From the NCBI GenBank assembly GCA_001692895.1, contig KV748179.1, forward strand, positions 1,488,001-1,552,000: a DNA stretch of 64,000 nt, in the 5' to 3' direction. The notes beneath the pieces are model-generated. The model was not told the DNA's origin. It searched no databases and saw only the letters and a list, made by a program, of their open reading frames with translations. Every line of letters starts with the position of its first letter. The stretch's first letter is position 1. Of this stretch, positions 22,170-35,197 are shown piece after piece. The DNA comes from Cenococcum geophilum 1.58 (lineage: Eukaryota; Ascomycota; Dothideomycetes; Gloniales; Gloniaceae). The position numbers and the translations under genes were made by a program.

Positions 22170-23265
22170 AAAGGCGCTTTATATATAAGTAATGTCTTCT
22201 AGCCTTTCTGGTTTCCTATTAACCCTAATAGCTACTATATTCTTAAAAATAATAATCTTACGGCCTATATAGGCACTTATTACTTTAATAGGTCTAGTAA
22301 GGAACTTCTACGTTATAATTACTCTATTAGGGCCGCTTTAGCTAAACGTGATGTCACTAAGGCATCTTATAGCTCTATTGCCTTTGGTATATTATCTACT
22401 ACTCCTATACCCTATCTGCCCTTATTTAGCAGTAAATAGCACTATAAGGCCACATCTAAATATAAGTGGGTTAAAATTAACCTTAATTTTTCCAAAGAGG
22501 ACCTTCCTAAAGTTAACGAGGTAATTATAACTAAGGTACTCCGTTTTAGCACTATAAAGATCCGTTTTAGCCCTTTGGCTAGATTTAACTCTAATACTAC
22601 CAGGAAGTCTTATACTGTCTCTTTTAACCCTATTACTCCCATTAAGCCTAGTAAGTTAACCTCTACTTTATAGAGGGATATTCTAGCTCTTATCCCGTCC
22701 CTTCTATAAGAATTAGCCCTAACTTCTCCTAATAGGGTCCTATTTATCTAGTTAAATAATATATCTAATTTACTAAAATAGAACTTAGAACGTCTCTAGG
22801 AAGCTCTTACCACTATAGGTCTTATTAGTATCCTTTAGTTATCCTTAATACTAATTAGTCTATTTTAGGTATAATATACTCTAGCTACTCCTACTAAGGT
22901 TATTATAGAGCTTAATAGTTACACTAACCTCCTTTAGCATCTTTCTTATAACGTTAAGGACCTAGGGGCCCGGCTTAATTTTCTTAAAGGGAGTATAACC
23001 AGTATTAACACCACTTTACACTATATTGCCGACCGTTTTAACAATACAGAGCTTACTAGCAGCACTTTAACCTTTATAGCCCCTCCTACGCCTTAAGCTA
23101 ATCCCCTTAGCTATCCTAAGCCAGTTAGTGGCGATATAACTTCTCCTAATACTTTAGGGAATCTAAAGCGTAATTCTAGTACTAATATAGTTTATTCTTC
23201 TTTAGTTAGGGACGATTTAGCTAATAGCTTTAGTTCGGCGGGATTTAGTACTAGCGCTTAGTAAG
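22170..23265 (+). pseudogene. Antisense open frame in the 3' part of Gypsy 2, unknown protein
   Basis: About 360 plus-strand codons, opposite to the element's own genes, lie between the chromodomain and the 3' LTR. Reading TAG/TAA as former CAG/CAA gives a continuous protein. Visible segments include NNNLTAYIGTYYFNRSSKEL, ASYSSIAFGILSTTPIPYL, INLNFSKEDLPKVNEVI and LTSSTLTFIAPPTP. Almost every stop lies at a codon one C-to-T change from Gln, which is what a once-coding plus strand would give. A Pro/Ser-rich tail follows, ending TAGTAA near 23265. I do not recognise the family. It could be an accessory gene of the element or captured host sequence. Confidence 0.5.
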
Positions 23266-23689
23266 TAGTCCTTTCTTAACCTTTTTTTTTAGCTAGGTTA
23301 ATATCTTATAGGTCCCTTTCGGCGGCAGCCTTCTTTAGTTTAGTTTCTTTTATTATATTTAGGTTAGTTAGCGAAAAATAGTAACAGGTTAGCCCTTTTC
23401 TTTTATACTTTTTACCTAGGTAAGTATAGACTAGCTCTTTTAGCTATAGGTTACTATTAGTATTCCCTAGACTAAATTTTATTATATTAGTTCCAATTCG
23501 TTCCTAATTATATTATTATCCCAGTTAGACTAACTAAGTCCTTTTATAGTCTTACTAAAACCTATAAAACCTTATTTAGGGGAAAATTAGGAAAAAGTTA
23601 CTATTTAGCGCCCTTTTTCTTTTTTAGGGGCTGTCCTGATCTATTATAGTTCTTACTTTTAAGGTCCAAGTTATAGGTAGTCTATAGCC

Positions 23690-26492
23690 TATTTTATCCT
23701 AAAGTGCGCCTATAAGCTCTTATTATGGTTTCTAATAGGTTTTCAGCTAGTTCCTATATATTATCTTCTAGACTATATCCTTTTTAACGCACTTAGTACT
23801 TTATAATTCTATTTTCATCTTCCATCTAGCCTAGAATAGCCTTAATATACTATTATTCCAATTTAGGTATATCTATAAAATAAGGCATAGGCTATTGTCT
23901 CCCACTAATCATATCTAGTATATATTTTTCTAAAAGGGACACGTAGAACATATTATATATATTCCAATTTTTTAGCAATTTAAGCTAATACGCCTACATA
24001 TTAATTACCCTTATAACCTTAAAAGGTCCAAAGTTCTTATAATCTAGCTTTTTCTTAAGTTTACTTATCCGTATATACTTGCCCGCTAGCCATACATAGT
24101 CTCCTTCCTTAAATTCTATAGGTTTATAACCTATGTTATAGTATTTTACTTAGAATTCTTAAGCCTTAACTAAAGATTGCCTTAAATTATCGTAAATTAT
24201 CTTTAATTTATTAGCTAATTCTTTAGTATACTTTAATACACTACCTCTATAGGCTTCTCTTAAACACTTACCTCTAAATAGCGTTTTAGCCTTATTTGCC
24301 TAAAATAGGGTTATTCCTATAGAGGTATAGATTAAGTTATTATAAGCAAACTCTACTATAGTAAGGAGACTAGCCTAGTTTATCTATTTAAAGTTACAGA
24401 ATGCCCTAAGGTACTACTCTATAGTTTAATTTTACCTTTCTATCTACCTATCTATCTAAGAGTAGAACGCAGTAAATAAGTTTCGCTTAATTCCTAGATG
24501 GAAGCACAGTAAAGACTAGAATTTAAAGGTTAGAATTAGTTTTTAGTCTAATATAATAAACCGTAGGACTCTATATAGTCTAATTACCTCTCTTATAAGT
24601 AGGTTCGCTAGACCTTAGGCCTTTAAATCCCCTTTTATAGGGATATAGTAGGCCATTTTTATAAATTGGTTTACTACTACTAGAACTACGTTATACTAAA
24701 CACCTATATACTCGCTTAGAGGTAGTTCCGTAATAAAATTAAGTATAATATCTTTTTAGGGGCCTCTTAGGACTAGTAGGGGGTGTAGAACCCTATATAG
24801 TTAGTGTCTTAATAACTTAATCTGGCTATAGGTATAGCAGCCTTAGATCCAATCTTTAATATATTATCTTACTTCTAGCTAGTAATACTAACGTTAAACT
24901 AGTTCTAACGTTTTTATTATACCGAAATGTCCTACTAGCTTACCATTATGGTAACGCTATATTACCTTAAGCTGTAGTCTCCTACTTAGGATATATAGCC
25001 TTCCTTAGTAGCGGAGTATACCATTATTATCCTTCTAATCTTTTAGCCAGATTGGGATAGTATAATTACTCTAACTCTAACTACCCTATTAGCCCTCCTT
25101 CTCCTTTACTTTATTTAATTACGCCCAAATCTTTTAGGCTATTAAATTAGTAAATAAGACTTCCTTAACCTCTTCTAGAAGTAAGTCTTTTAGGGTATAT
25201 ACCGTTTTAGACTCTTTTACTACTATCCTAGCCAGTTTAGTCCGTAGCGCTTAGTGTTGCGCACTACCTATACTAGTGCGGCCTAATCGGCCTATAATTG
25301 CTCCTATTAATAGCTAGCTGCCTACTCTATCGGATTGGCTTATATTAAGCTATAATTAAAAACTTTAAAGAATTGTATTTAGTTCTCCATTAATAAGGGG
25401 GACAGTTTAGTCTATCTTCTTATAATCTGGTTGCTGTAATAGGGCGTCCGCTAGGTTACTTGCGCCTTTTTAGTGTATAATACGGAAATTAAAGATAGCT
25501 AGCTATTTGGCCCATCTTACCTATCTCTATAATAGCTCTTTTGTCGTTATAAAAGGCCGTAAATTAGTATAATTGGTTAATAATTTAACCTAATATTGCG
25601 CCCCTTCTAAATAGTATCTCCAGTGCTTAAAACTAGCTACTATTACTAGTAACTCCGCATTATATATATTGTAGTTATATTCTACCGCAATTAGTTTTCT
25701 TAAAAAGAATGCTACTAGGTGCTATTATAGCTTCCCATTAGGGCCTAAAGCTTGCTAGCTTAATATACCTAAGATTATAAATTTAGAAGCGTCCGTCTTA
25801 ATCCTTATAGGCATCCCTAGCCTAAAATGGATTAATAGGGGGGCCGATTTAAACTACTTCTTTAATAGTTTAAAGGCCTCTAACGCTTTTAGGTCCAGTT
25901 TAAGTTCCTTTAACTCTTCTTATCTCTATCTCTAGCCTCCTTTAGCCGCGTCACAACTACGTTTAGTTAATTTGTTTAAGGGTGCTATAATATAGGAGAA
26001 GCCCTTAATAAAACGGTGGTAATAATTGGCGAATCTAATAAAGATTCTTACCTCTTATATACTCTTAGGCATAGGCTATTCCTTAATAGTTTAGACCTAT
26101 TTAAGCTCTATTATTACGCTATTTTAGGTTACTACAAACCCTAAAAAGTTTACACTGTCCTTATAGAAGTTATATTTAGATAGTTTAGCGTATAATTTAT
26201 ATACTTAAAGTCTCTTTAAGACCTCCTTTATATAGGCCTTATAATCTTCTACTCTCTTAGAGAAGATTAAGATATTATTAAGGTATATAATATAGGTTAT
26301 ATCTAATAGGTCTAACAGGGCGCTGTTAATATACTTTTAAAAGGTGCTAGGGGCATTACTTAGTCCAAATGGAATTATAGTATATTTAAAAAGCCTATAT
26401 CTAGTCCTAAACACTATTTTTTACTTATTACCCTCTTTAATCCTAATATAATAATACGCATCTCTTAGATCTAATTTAGTGTAGCGGGATAC
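23690..26492 (-). pseudogene. Gypsy 2 pol, downstream part (RT end, RNase H, integrase, chromodomain)
   Basis: RT: KLDLRDAYYYIRIKEGN, IPFGLSNAPSTF and YLNNILIFS (26270-26490; YLDD now YLNN). RNase H: AVEYNYNIYNAELLVIVASF and LRPFITTKELL (25510-25690). Integrase: VLVVVNQFIKMAYY (24650-24720). C-terminal part: NMFYVSLLEKY (about 23940). Chromodomain: KGYSLEDNI*ELAENL (about 23750). It is broken at 26492 by Gypsy 3 and continues at 35418. Confidence 0.85.
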
Positions 26493-26707
26493 TGTAAGGG
26501 GATCTTGTAGACAGGGGGCTATAAGGACACGATTGGAATAAGATAGATTGGTAAGAGAGACGAATCCTTAAGGAGGTAAGGCCTTTGGGATTGTGGAGAC
26601 TATATACTACGGGCACGTGCCTCCGGCACGTGACCGGCGACTATCTAAGGGGCGTCCGGGGGTTGTCCTAAGGGCAACCTAAGGTGTCCGCAATAATATC
26701 CCTTACA
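26493..26707 (-). repeat. Gypsy 3 3' LTR
   Basis: 215 bp, TGTAAGGGGATC...CCCTTACA. It contains a doublet of CACGTG sites (GCACGTGCC, TCCG, GCACGTGAC), also present in the other LTR. Confidence 0.93.
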
Positions 26708-27757
26708 TTACCCCCCCCCTTCTTGCGGTTAGCCCCCGATCGCCATTACCTTACGGTAGGGAGATTATAAGGGCTTATCCCGGAAGAAGTTCGGAGAAAT
26801 ATTAGAGAGGTGTTGGTATACCACTGTATATTATCTATCTATCTAACCCCTACTTTAAACTCCTAAAAAACCTTAATAAGGGAAAAACGTAACTAGAGAA
26901 AAGATATAAGGATTGCTAGGAGACCTATTAGAAGTCTACTAGAAGCATGCCGGTGACTACCTAGGCTAACATAGGGATTTTTATGCAACTCTGCTTCTAA
27001 GCCTTTATACTAGTCTACAATTAATTACAAGTGTCGTAGGCAATTTAATGTTCCAATATAGTTCTGTAGAACCTTTTAGTATAGGATTTAACATATAGAG
27101 CCTTAGCTTACCGTCGTCTTTAACTGCTAAGATATAGTCTATAATTCTTTCTTATAATCCTTTTCTTATAATCCTCTACGTCACTAACATATTGCTCCCA
27201 CATTTACCCTTAGGCTATTAGATGCGGTTAAGGTATTAATTAGTTAGTTAAAGAGACTTATCTCTTAAGATTTAGTGTATATAGTTTTAAATCTGGTGGT
27301 CCTGTGCCATATATTTAGCATAGCTCTACTACCTAGCAAACAGGGACATTTTGTGATAGTAATTGTAGCTATTATGCGATTGTCAAGAACATCTATAACG
27401 TTGTTCTTTAATACTATAGTATCGTTTTAGGTCTAATTTAACCCATATACATCTTTAATTTAACGTCTTAATTGCCTTCCCCTAGCCGCGTAGTTAGTTT
27501 TTATAAGGAAGTAATGGTTAAATAACTTATACGCGTGTTTCCTTCCTTCTAAATAGCGCTATTATAACGGAGTTATATTGGTAAGGTTGCGGCTATTTAC
27601 TAAAAGGGTATTAGACGGTAAAGTATAAGGACACCTTTGCTTATTAAGCAGCTCCTTTTCCTTAATACCTTACTTTCCCATTATTAACCTTTATCTAATT
27701 TTGGACGTATCTTTAATATATTATTAAGATTTTCTTTTTTTCCATTAATAATTTAAT

Positions 27758-28780
27758 ATGCCTCTTCATTCTCCTACTAACTGCTCTTCTAAGTAGATTC
27801 CACAGCGTATCCTAGCCCTACCTTTATATATAGAACCCCAACCTCCGCTAACTTATAACTGGTGCTAGTCCTACCTAAATAATTTTGCCTATACATCTTT
27901 GAAAGACTAGAAATCTAATGACAGGATTCTAGAGGCTTATAATAAGACGCACTACGTTAGATCTAATACCTTTAGTCCTTATAATTAATGCATACATACT
28001 AAGAGCGGTAGTTACGTTAAGGTAAGCTTTTCTATTCTTAATAGATTTCCATTACTAACTTTAAGCTTTAATAGCCTAGGCCTAAGTAGCAACGTTCCTT
28101 TAATGTCCTTGACTACTACATCGCCCGGGCTCTCTCTTATTCCAGCGTAAATGCTAAATAACTTAGCCGAATTTAAGACTATACCACGGCCATCTACACT
28201 GCCTATAATTCCTAGCAAGCCAGCCAGCAACGCCTAATGCGAGAGTAAGGTTAGTATACTAAGGATAGGGTAAGGGATGGGGGTAATAAGAAGAAGGTTG
28301 CTATCTACTATAGGAAGGAGTTTACGTATACGCGTTAAGTTTCAAAAGAGCATAATATAATGCGTTATTAGGTAGGTTACCCTTTAGATACCTACCAGAT
28401 AGGTAACTAACAGTTGCCGTAGTAAGGTCTCAGTGGTTTTAGACTATACCAGCCAGCTAACATCTCTGTTCATTCTAGGCTTAAGCGTATCTTTATTAAC
28501 TATAAGCTTACGCCGCAAGAGCTTTGTTGGTATTGGTTTAGACCTAATATTAGTGTTAAGCGTTTAAGAGTCTCTACTCTAGCTACACCTTATTATCCTA
28601 CCCCTGTTTTTATGCCTACTTATACGCCTACTAAGGTATCTAGATCCCATTCTCGTTAGCTATTACTTAGTGGCCTAATAGATACTAATCCTACTCCTAA
28701 TAATAAGGCGTAGTGGCTTTTCAGATTGGGCATTTGTGGTTTGGACTTTTAGGATTCGTTCTTATATATAGTAGCAATCG
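27758..28780 (+). pseudogene. Antisense open frame in the 3' part of Gypsy 3, unknown Ser/Pro/Thr-rich protein
   Basis: A plus-strand frame begins at ATG 27758 (MPLHSPTNCSSK) and runs about 340 codons with roughly 18 stops, mostly at former Gln or Arg codons. It opposes the element's minus-strand genes. The middle is rich in Ser, Pro and Thr (SLGLSSNVPLMSLTTTSPGL near 28075-28135; IPRPSTLPIIPSKPASN near 28185-28230). A conserved-looking end follows near 28440-28560 (SLRRKSFVGIGLDLILV, or YKLTPQELCWYWFRP in the next frame). The family is not recognised. The 72-codon minus-strand open frame at 28012-28230 is its shadow. Confidence 0.42.
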
Positions 28781-29079
28781 AGAACCTCAATTAGGTGCTT
28801 AGGAAGGCCTTATAAGGCTTTTAGAAAGGGCTTAGAAGCCCTAGGAATAATATTCCTAGTATAAATTAATAAATAGGAATGCAATTCTAGTAAAATGCCC
28901 TATCAACTCTATGCTATATACGTGAAAAGGCTAAGGACCCGTCCTGCCTTAGGCTGTAGCCCTATCCCTATAGTTTCCGGAGCCTGTCCGTTCTATATCC
29001 GATTTAACCTATTTACTCTTTTTATAAGCTTTCTTTATAGGTTGCGATGACACCATAGTATTAAAGTGCTTTCTACGAC

Positions 29080-32000
29080 TTATAGATTATGGACCTTGGT
29101 CCTAATATTCTTTTAGAATATCTTTATAATAATTAAGGTAATCCTCTAGTTTCTATATAGAGTCCTTAGCGGGCCAGCCTAGCTATTTAACTTTAAATTA
29201 AAGCTTGTTCTTAATAGACTTATAGCGTAGTATAGCCTTAACCTTATACCACTTGCCTACCACTTTAGGGTGTTTAATTAGACCTAGACGGAAGTTCTTT
29301 TCTAGCGGTAGTCTATGCTATGGCTCTAGTAGGTTTATGTAAAATACTAGATGCATATAGGCCATAGATGGGGGTAGCTGGAGACAATAGGCTAGCTTAC
29401 TAATTCGTTCCTTGACTTAGAAGGGACCTAGGTATCTTATATTAAGCTTCTTTAATAGTTAACGGGTCTTAATATTCGTTAAATGTAATAGAACCTCATC
29501 GCCTACTCTAAAATGCTTATCCTAGTGCTTGCGGTTATACTAAAGTCTCTACTACTCTTGGGCATCTTGTAGGCTCTGCTTCGTATACTTCTATTGCTCC
29601 TTCTATTCCTAGAGGTATCCTTATACTCTTTAGTAGATATCCTTAGACTTCCTAGTAGGATCCTATAACTAATTATGCGGCCTTAGCTAGTGATTATTAG
29701 GTATACTATTAAACCCAAATAGTTGAACGCCATAGGCAATCTAGATTAGTGCATACTTATATAATGCATATTACTTTAAATTGTAAGCATACTCCGTGTA
29801 CGGAAGTAGCTCGCACTAGTTATTTTACTAGTAGTTTAAATATATCCGTAGGTAAGACTCCAGTTCCTAGTTCTAGCGTTCCGTTTACCTATTTATCTGC
29901 GGGTAAAAAGCCGTATTATACCGGTAGTCTATCTTTAAATGGAAGTATAGATCTAACCAGTACTAACTTATAAAGACGCTGCCCCTATTAGTAATAATAG
30001 AGTGCGGCTAATCTACTTTAAGAAAGCATTTCTCCTTAATTAGGTTAGCGAGCTCTTATATATTAATCGTCTTATTAACGGGAAGGTATTAGACGTACTT
30101 TGAAAACCTATTAATAAGTACGAGGACCGAATTATATATTTGTCCTTAGCCATCTTTAAATAGTAGGAGATCCGTAATAAAGTCTATGGCGTAATATTGC
30201 TATAGCTTACTGGCGGGGGGAACTGATTTAAGTAGACCCTATAGCTTATGCCTGCGGATTTTATATACTTAACACTTCTTATAATAGCTAATGTACTCCT
30301 TTGCTTCCTGATTAAGCCTTAGCCAATAGTATTTGCGCTAAAGTAATTCTACTATCTTTGCTTAACTATAGTGGCCGCCTAGAGGATTATCGTAATTCTT
30401 TATAAGAATCTTCTGTCGTAGATTTGCTTCTTATGGCACCTAAACCTTACTACCTTTATATAGTAGGCCCATTAGGTCTAGTTCCCAATAGTAGCACCTA
30501 GCAGCTTCCTTTCTATTACATTTCCGGTCTACTTCTGTATTAAGAATGGCATAGGAAGTGTCCCTCCGTTACACCTTACGGATAAGATCCGTTAACCCTT
30601 TGGATAGTTCCCAGGTAAAAGCTGTTTCGTCCTATACTGCTCTAAGTATAAGACTAGATGGTACTATGGATCTTATAACTCTTTAATGCGTATATATTAG
30701 GAAGGCCGCTATAAGGTTAAAGTTTTTTGGTTGTTATAGGGCTCCGAGTTCCGATTGCTCTATAGCTTTGCTATTTGTTTAAGGGGATAGCTTAGCAATT
30801 AGAGATAGTATATTACTAGGTTCTAAGAATGTATCGGGGACGTCCTGTCTAGGTATATTTGGACCCTTATTAGCAACGGACCGGGTACTAGCCAGAACGT
30901 TAGTAGAAACTAATAGGGCTTATACCGCCTGAGACTCGGTGCATAGAGCTGTGGGTACTTAAGCATCCTATACCTGGAGCTTATTCTATAATATAGGGAG
31001 TAAGATATCTATTATCTGTTTTCCTTCTCCTGTTTTAAAGCCTTTGGTATAGTCTAGCCGTCGTGACAGTCTATTAGCAGGGTTGTTTTCCCCTAGCTTA
31101 TATTTAATCTTAAAATTAAATCGCGTAAGCTCCTCTGCCTATCTGGCTTGTTAAGGTATAAGCTTCTTTGTAGTTATAAAGTAGCGTAGATTATGGTGAT
31201 CTGAGAGTATATAAGTGGTATAGCTCGCGTGCTTAAGGTAGTATTGCCACTGTTTAAAGCAGTTAACTATAGCTAGCAGTTCCTTATCGTAGGTATAATA
31301 CCTAACTTTAGGTCCCTGGAATTTTCTGCTATAAAATGCTACTGGTCTTTAATAGAGCTAGGTAGCGTCCGGATGCCTATTAGGTTGTAATAGGATACCA
31401 GCGAGGGCAAAATTTGATACATTAGTGATTATTATTAATGGCTGATCTGGGTTGAAATGCCGCAGCAATGGAGCTTCTATGAACTTTGCGTAAAGTTCTT
31501 AGAAGGCCTCCTAAACCTTTCCGGGCTATAACTATAGCTTATACCATTTAGTTAGTCCCTTTTTAATTTTCTTCCTTACCGCCTTTAAGCTTTTTACTCC
31601 TTAGGTTAAGTCTTAGGAAGCTTCCGTAATATAGTTAAATAGGTATTAGGCGACGTCTGAGTAGTTATAGATAAAGCGCCTATAGAAATTGGCAAAGCCT
31701 AGGAATACTTGAATATCCTAGTAACTCTCTAGCTCCGGCCACTCCTAGATTGTCTGCACCCGTACTAGGTCTATAACTATACCTATAGGCGTTACGATAT
31801 AACCTAGGAACTCGACCTGCTTAATGTTAAAGATATACTTTAACGCCTTAGCGTAGAGGCCCTAATTATCTAAACGTTCTAGCACTTCGCGGACGTATTA
31901 TTTATATTAATCCTTATCTTCTAAGTAGATTAAGATGTTATCTAAATAGATAACATATATGCGGTTAACTAGTCTCCCTAAGGCTCTGTAAATATATAAT

Positions 32001-33330
32001 TGGAATGTCGTAGGCGTATTAGCTAGCCTAAAAGGCATTACTAGATACTTAAAGTGGCCGTATTAGGTCTTAAAAGCGGTCTTTTACTTATCCCCTTCTT
32101 TAATACGGAGCCTATAGTAGGCGTCTTATAAATCTAGCTTCGTAAAGATCTTCGCCCTAGATAGTTAATCTAGCATTTCACTAACTAGTAGTAGTGGGTA
32201 ACGGTTCTTAATTGTAATCTTGTTAAGACCGTAATAGTTTATGTATAGCCTTATAGTTCCATCTGGTTTTAGGATAAAGAGGATTAGTACGCCTAACGGC
32301 GACTTACTAGGCCAGATCTACCCCTTTTTCAGTGACCTATTAAGGTACTCCCGTAGGATCTTAAGCTCTTTACGTAAGAGGTTATAGATAGGAAGGTTTA
32401 GCGGTTGTTTGCCTTCTTCTAGATTAATTGCATAATTGTACTCTAAGTTCTGCGGTAGGACTTTTGCTCTCCTGCCCGAAAATACCCTTAGTAAGTCCCT
32501 TAGGCCTACTAGGATATTTAACAAATCGGGGTTGTATTTGTCCTCTATGTTATTATCGGGTAGGTCCCAGAGCTCCCTTAGGATGCTTATAGGTAGCGTC
32601 ATACGCTATAGTGGTTGCTTATATATGGTTACTACTATACGTTAAACCGTTTCATGCGGTAGCTAGTAGAGGGTAGGGAACTCCTTAACGCAGCGTTTAA
32701 GGTGCCGTAGTATGCTCTCCGTATATTGCTTAAGCTAGAGTAATCCGTAGCGGTTAAAGTATCTCGTGAAATCCTTAAGATCGCCACCTCCCTGTAATGT
32801 CTCCGCGACCTATCCGGTAGTTCCCTATAGGGTCTCCGTTGTGGAGGGGTTATTACCTATACTAGGCTCTATACCTATCTTGTTACTAAATAGGGGTTAG
32901 ATCTGATACTCCTTTAGGTGTAAAGCGTATACTATTTCGCCTAGGGCTATATTCTCTAGGATGTTCTTTAGGCTTATTAGTAATATGCGCCCTTTTAAAT
33001 CTTCATCGTTCTATTATTTAAAGGCTCTAGTCTTAAAGCGTATCTTAGGATCTGCTTCCGCTAGCTAAGGGTATCTGAGGATAAGGTTGTAACCTACGAA
33101 GTTAGCCGCCTAGAAGGGTTGCGGGCCGACTACCTTGGTGCAGTTATATATATCGGCTACTAACACTATAAGCTTATAGGCACTGTATAGTTTGATCTGA
33201 TGCTTATCTAGGAAGCCTGCGATAGGTTTCCGCCACCTTTATAATGGGATAAGTTTATGCTCTTTTACCAAATTATATCGTATAAGATTGATTTCGGCGC
33301 TACTGTCGTATAGTGCTTGGAACTGTCGTA
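29080..33330 (-). pseudogene. Gypsy 3 pol (protease to chromodomain), RIP-decayed
   Basis: Protease ALYDSSAEINL (about 33285-33325). A 94-codon intact stretch (32318-32602) joins protease to RT, including EEGKQPLNLPIYNL and LREYLNRSLKKG. RT: DAYYRLRIKEGDK, YGHFKYLVMPF and YLDNILIYLE (31900-32290). RNase H: VAFYSRKFQGPKVRYYTYDK and KELLAIVNCFKQW (about 31190-31370). Integrase: AIDFITDLLLFKDG and VLVLINRFSKYV (about 30020-30190). Chromodomain: RYKSIKNKL*FKVK*LGW and EDYLNYYKD (29090-29280), expected to guide insertion to heterochromatin. Stops follow the RIP pattern. Confidence 0.85.
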
Positions 33331-33639
33331 CCTTACCTGTAGGGAGTGTTATTTCTAGCTTAATAGTAATACGGAGAGTCTTTCCTTCTGTATCTTGCCC
33401 TAGTTGCAGCCAGGAGAGGTCCGTGACTAGGGCTTTTCTTTTTTTGGATTGTTAGTGCGGTTATCGCCCTACTTGTTTTTCTAATAGGATCTGCCTCTGG
33501 AGTTTTCTCTTGACTTCTTAGAGTGTTCCTATAAAGGTGCTAGACGGGTGTTAGGTTGGCCCTAGGAGTCTTTCCCGTTATTTAAGGTTCCTAACTTTAA
33601 CCCTTCTAAAGTTCTCTTTAAGAACGGCTTCTTTAAAGG

Positions 33640-35110
33640 TTAGGTCTGCCCTATATTACTACTAGAGTGCCCGCGCTTTTAGTAACCCCTTAGCTTCCTG
33701 CCAAAAGAGGTCTAGTTCTTTACCGTATCCTTAGCGTTTAGAACCACTCGTTCAAAATCCGCATATGCGGTAATCCGTAGTAGGGCTCCTACGCGTTTTA
33801 TTTTGTCACGAATTGCTGGCTTAATTCTAGCCTAGATAAATCCAATCTTCTTCTTCTTGCGGACGCTGCCGTCCTTATTTTTAAAGGGCTCTAAATCTAT
33901 CTATTAAGCACGAGTTTCTATAAAGTTTATAAACTGGCGGAAGTCTTAACGGTTTAGCTGCGTACTATTCCAGAATTGTTCTGCATTATCGTATTATATA
34001 ATATACGGATCTTAGGTCTAACCCTTTAGGAAGGTCTATAGCTGTGGCTATGTTATAATTTGCTCTTTATTAAGTTGATTAAGCGCGATTTAGTTTAGTG
34101 ATTGGTCTTTAATCTTACTAATGATCTAGCGTATACGCTCTTTAGTATTATCTCGTATTATTAGCATCTTAAAGAAGTTGTCTACCTCGCGAACCCAATC
34201 GTCTAGCTGTTAGGCGTTGGGTCTATGACGAAGTTCTAGACTATTGGAGGCCTTGGCCAGTTGGTCTATATTCTTTTTCCGTTTATTACATAGGTGCCTC
34301 TCTAAGTCTTCCATACCTCCTTAGGTAGGTACTAGGTAGCCCCTAGGAAGCCCTTAGCCTTAACTAGGTTATAAAAGAATTTATCTGGCTTAGATTAGAC
34401 CCTATTAGATCTAGATTTGCCCTTAAAGGGTTCTAATATATTTATTAATGACTTCCTCCTGTATGGCTTCTAAGAGTCTTATAATAGCTTCCCAATATCT
34501 GTCTTAAAGGAGATTAGTATAGGGCTCTTAACCTTCCAAACTTGGGCCTGGGGAGGCTCCTGCTATAGAGGTAGTATTAGTACTAGTAGCTAGTGTGGGC
34601 TTCCTAACGGGGCTCGGGTCTTAAGTTAGTGATTAGCTTAAATTACCTAAAGGGGTAGGCCCGCTTAGCTTGTAAGCAGTCTATACACTACTACTATACT
34701 AATTATGGGCCAGTGGTCTTCTAGGAGGGTTCTGGTTGGTTCCTTGGTCGGACACGTTAGTGTATTTCTCTGGCATTTCTGGCTTAGGGGAAGATCTTAA
34801 AGTTGCCTCTGGCGCTTAATCTTTTAATTAGCCTAGGTGGGGCTAGAGGGGTTCTGGCTACTTTCCAGCAGTATTGTGACCGTCGTAGAGGGTGTCTGTA
34901 TTTTCCTTAGCGTTGCTAGTGACTGTAGGTGTGCGAGAGTCTTCGAGCTCCTGGAGCATCTGGGTATTAGGGCTTGTTTGGCCGTCTTGCCTAGAGGGTT
35001 ATATTATCGCAATCTCTTGCTATTAGAGGGACCTTCCTGCCTTTGCGCGACAGCTTTCTATAAGGTATCCGTGGAGTTTCCGTTTAGGTCATCGCGAGAT
35101 TTTAAGGGAG
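33640..35110 (-). pseudogene. Gypsy 3 gag, partly un-mutated at its 5' end
   Basis: The minus-strand frame starts near 35110 (around SRDDLNGNST) and is nearly free of stops for about 110 codons, then decays. A zinc-knuckle remnant (KRGHSSSN) lies near 33670. The open frame at 34837-35115 on the plus strand is a shadow of this un-mutated piece. Confidence 0.55.
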
Positions 35111-35197
35111 GATAGTAGTTATAAACAAATAATGTAAACAAACAATCTGGTCCTTAAAGCCGACTACCCTTCTAAAAAAGAGTAGGAAGGATTTAAA

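Noticed and set aside
28012..28230. 72-codon minus-strand frame in Gypsy 3
   Set aside because: Shadow of the longer antisense (plus) frame; no motif and no link to pol.
34837..35115. 92-codon plus-strand open frame in Gypsy 3
   Set aside because: It is antisense to the little-mutated start of Gypsy 3 gag, which is the real coding frame.
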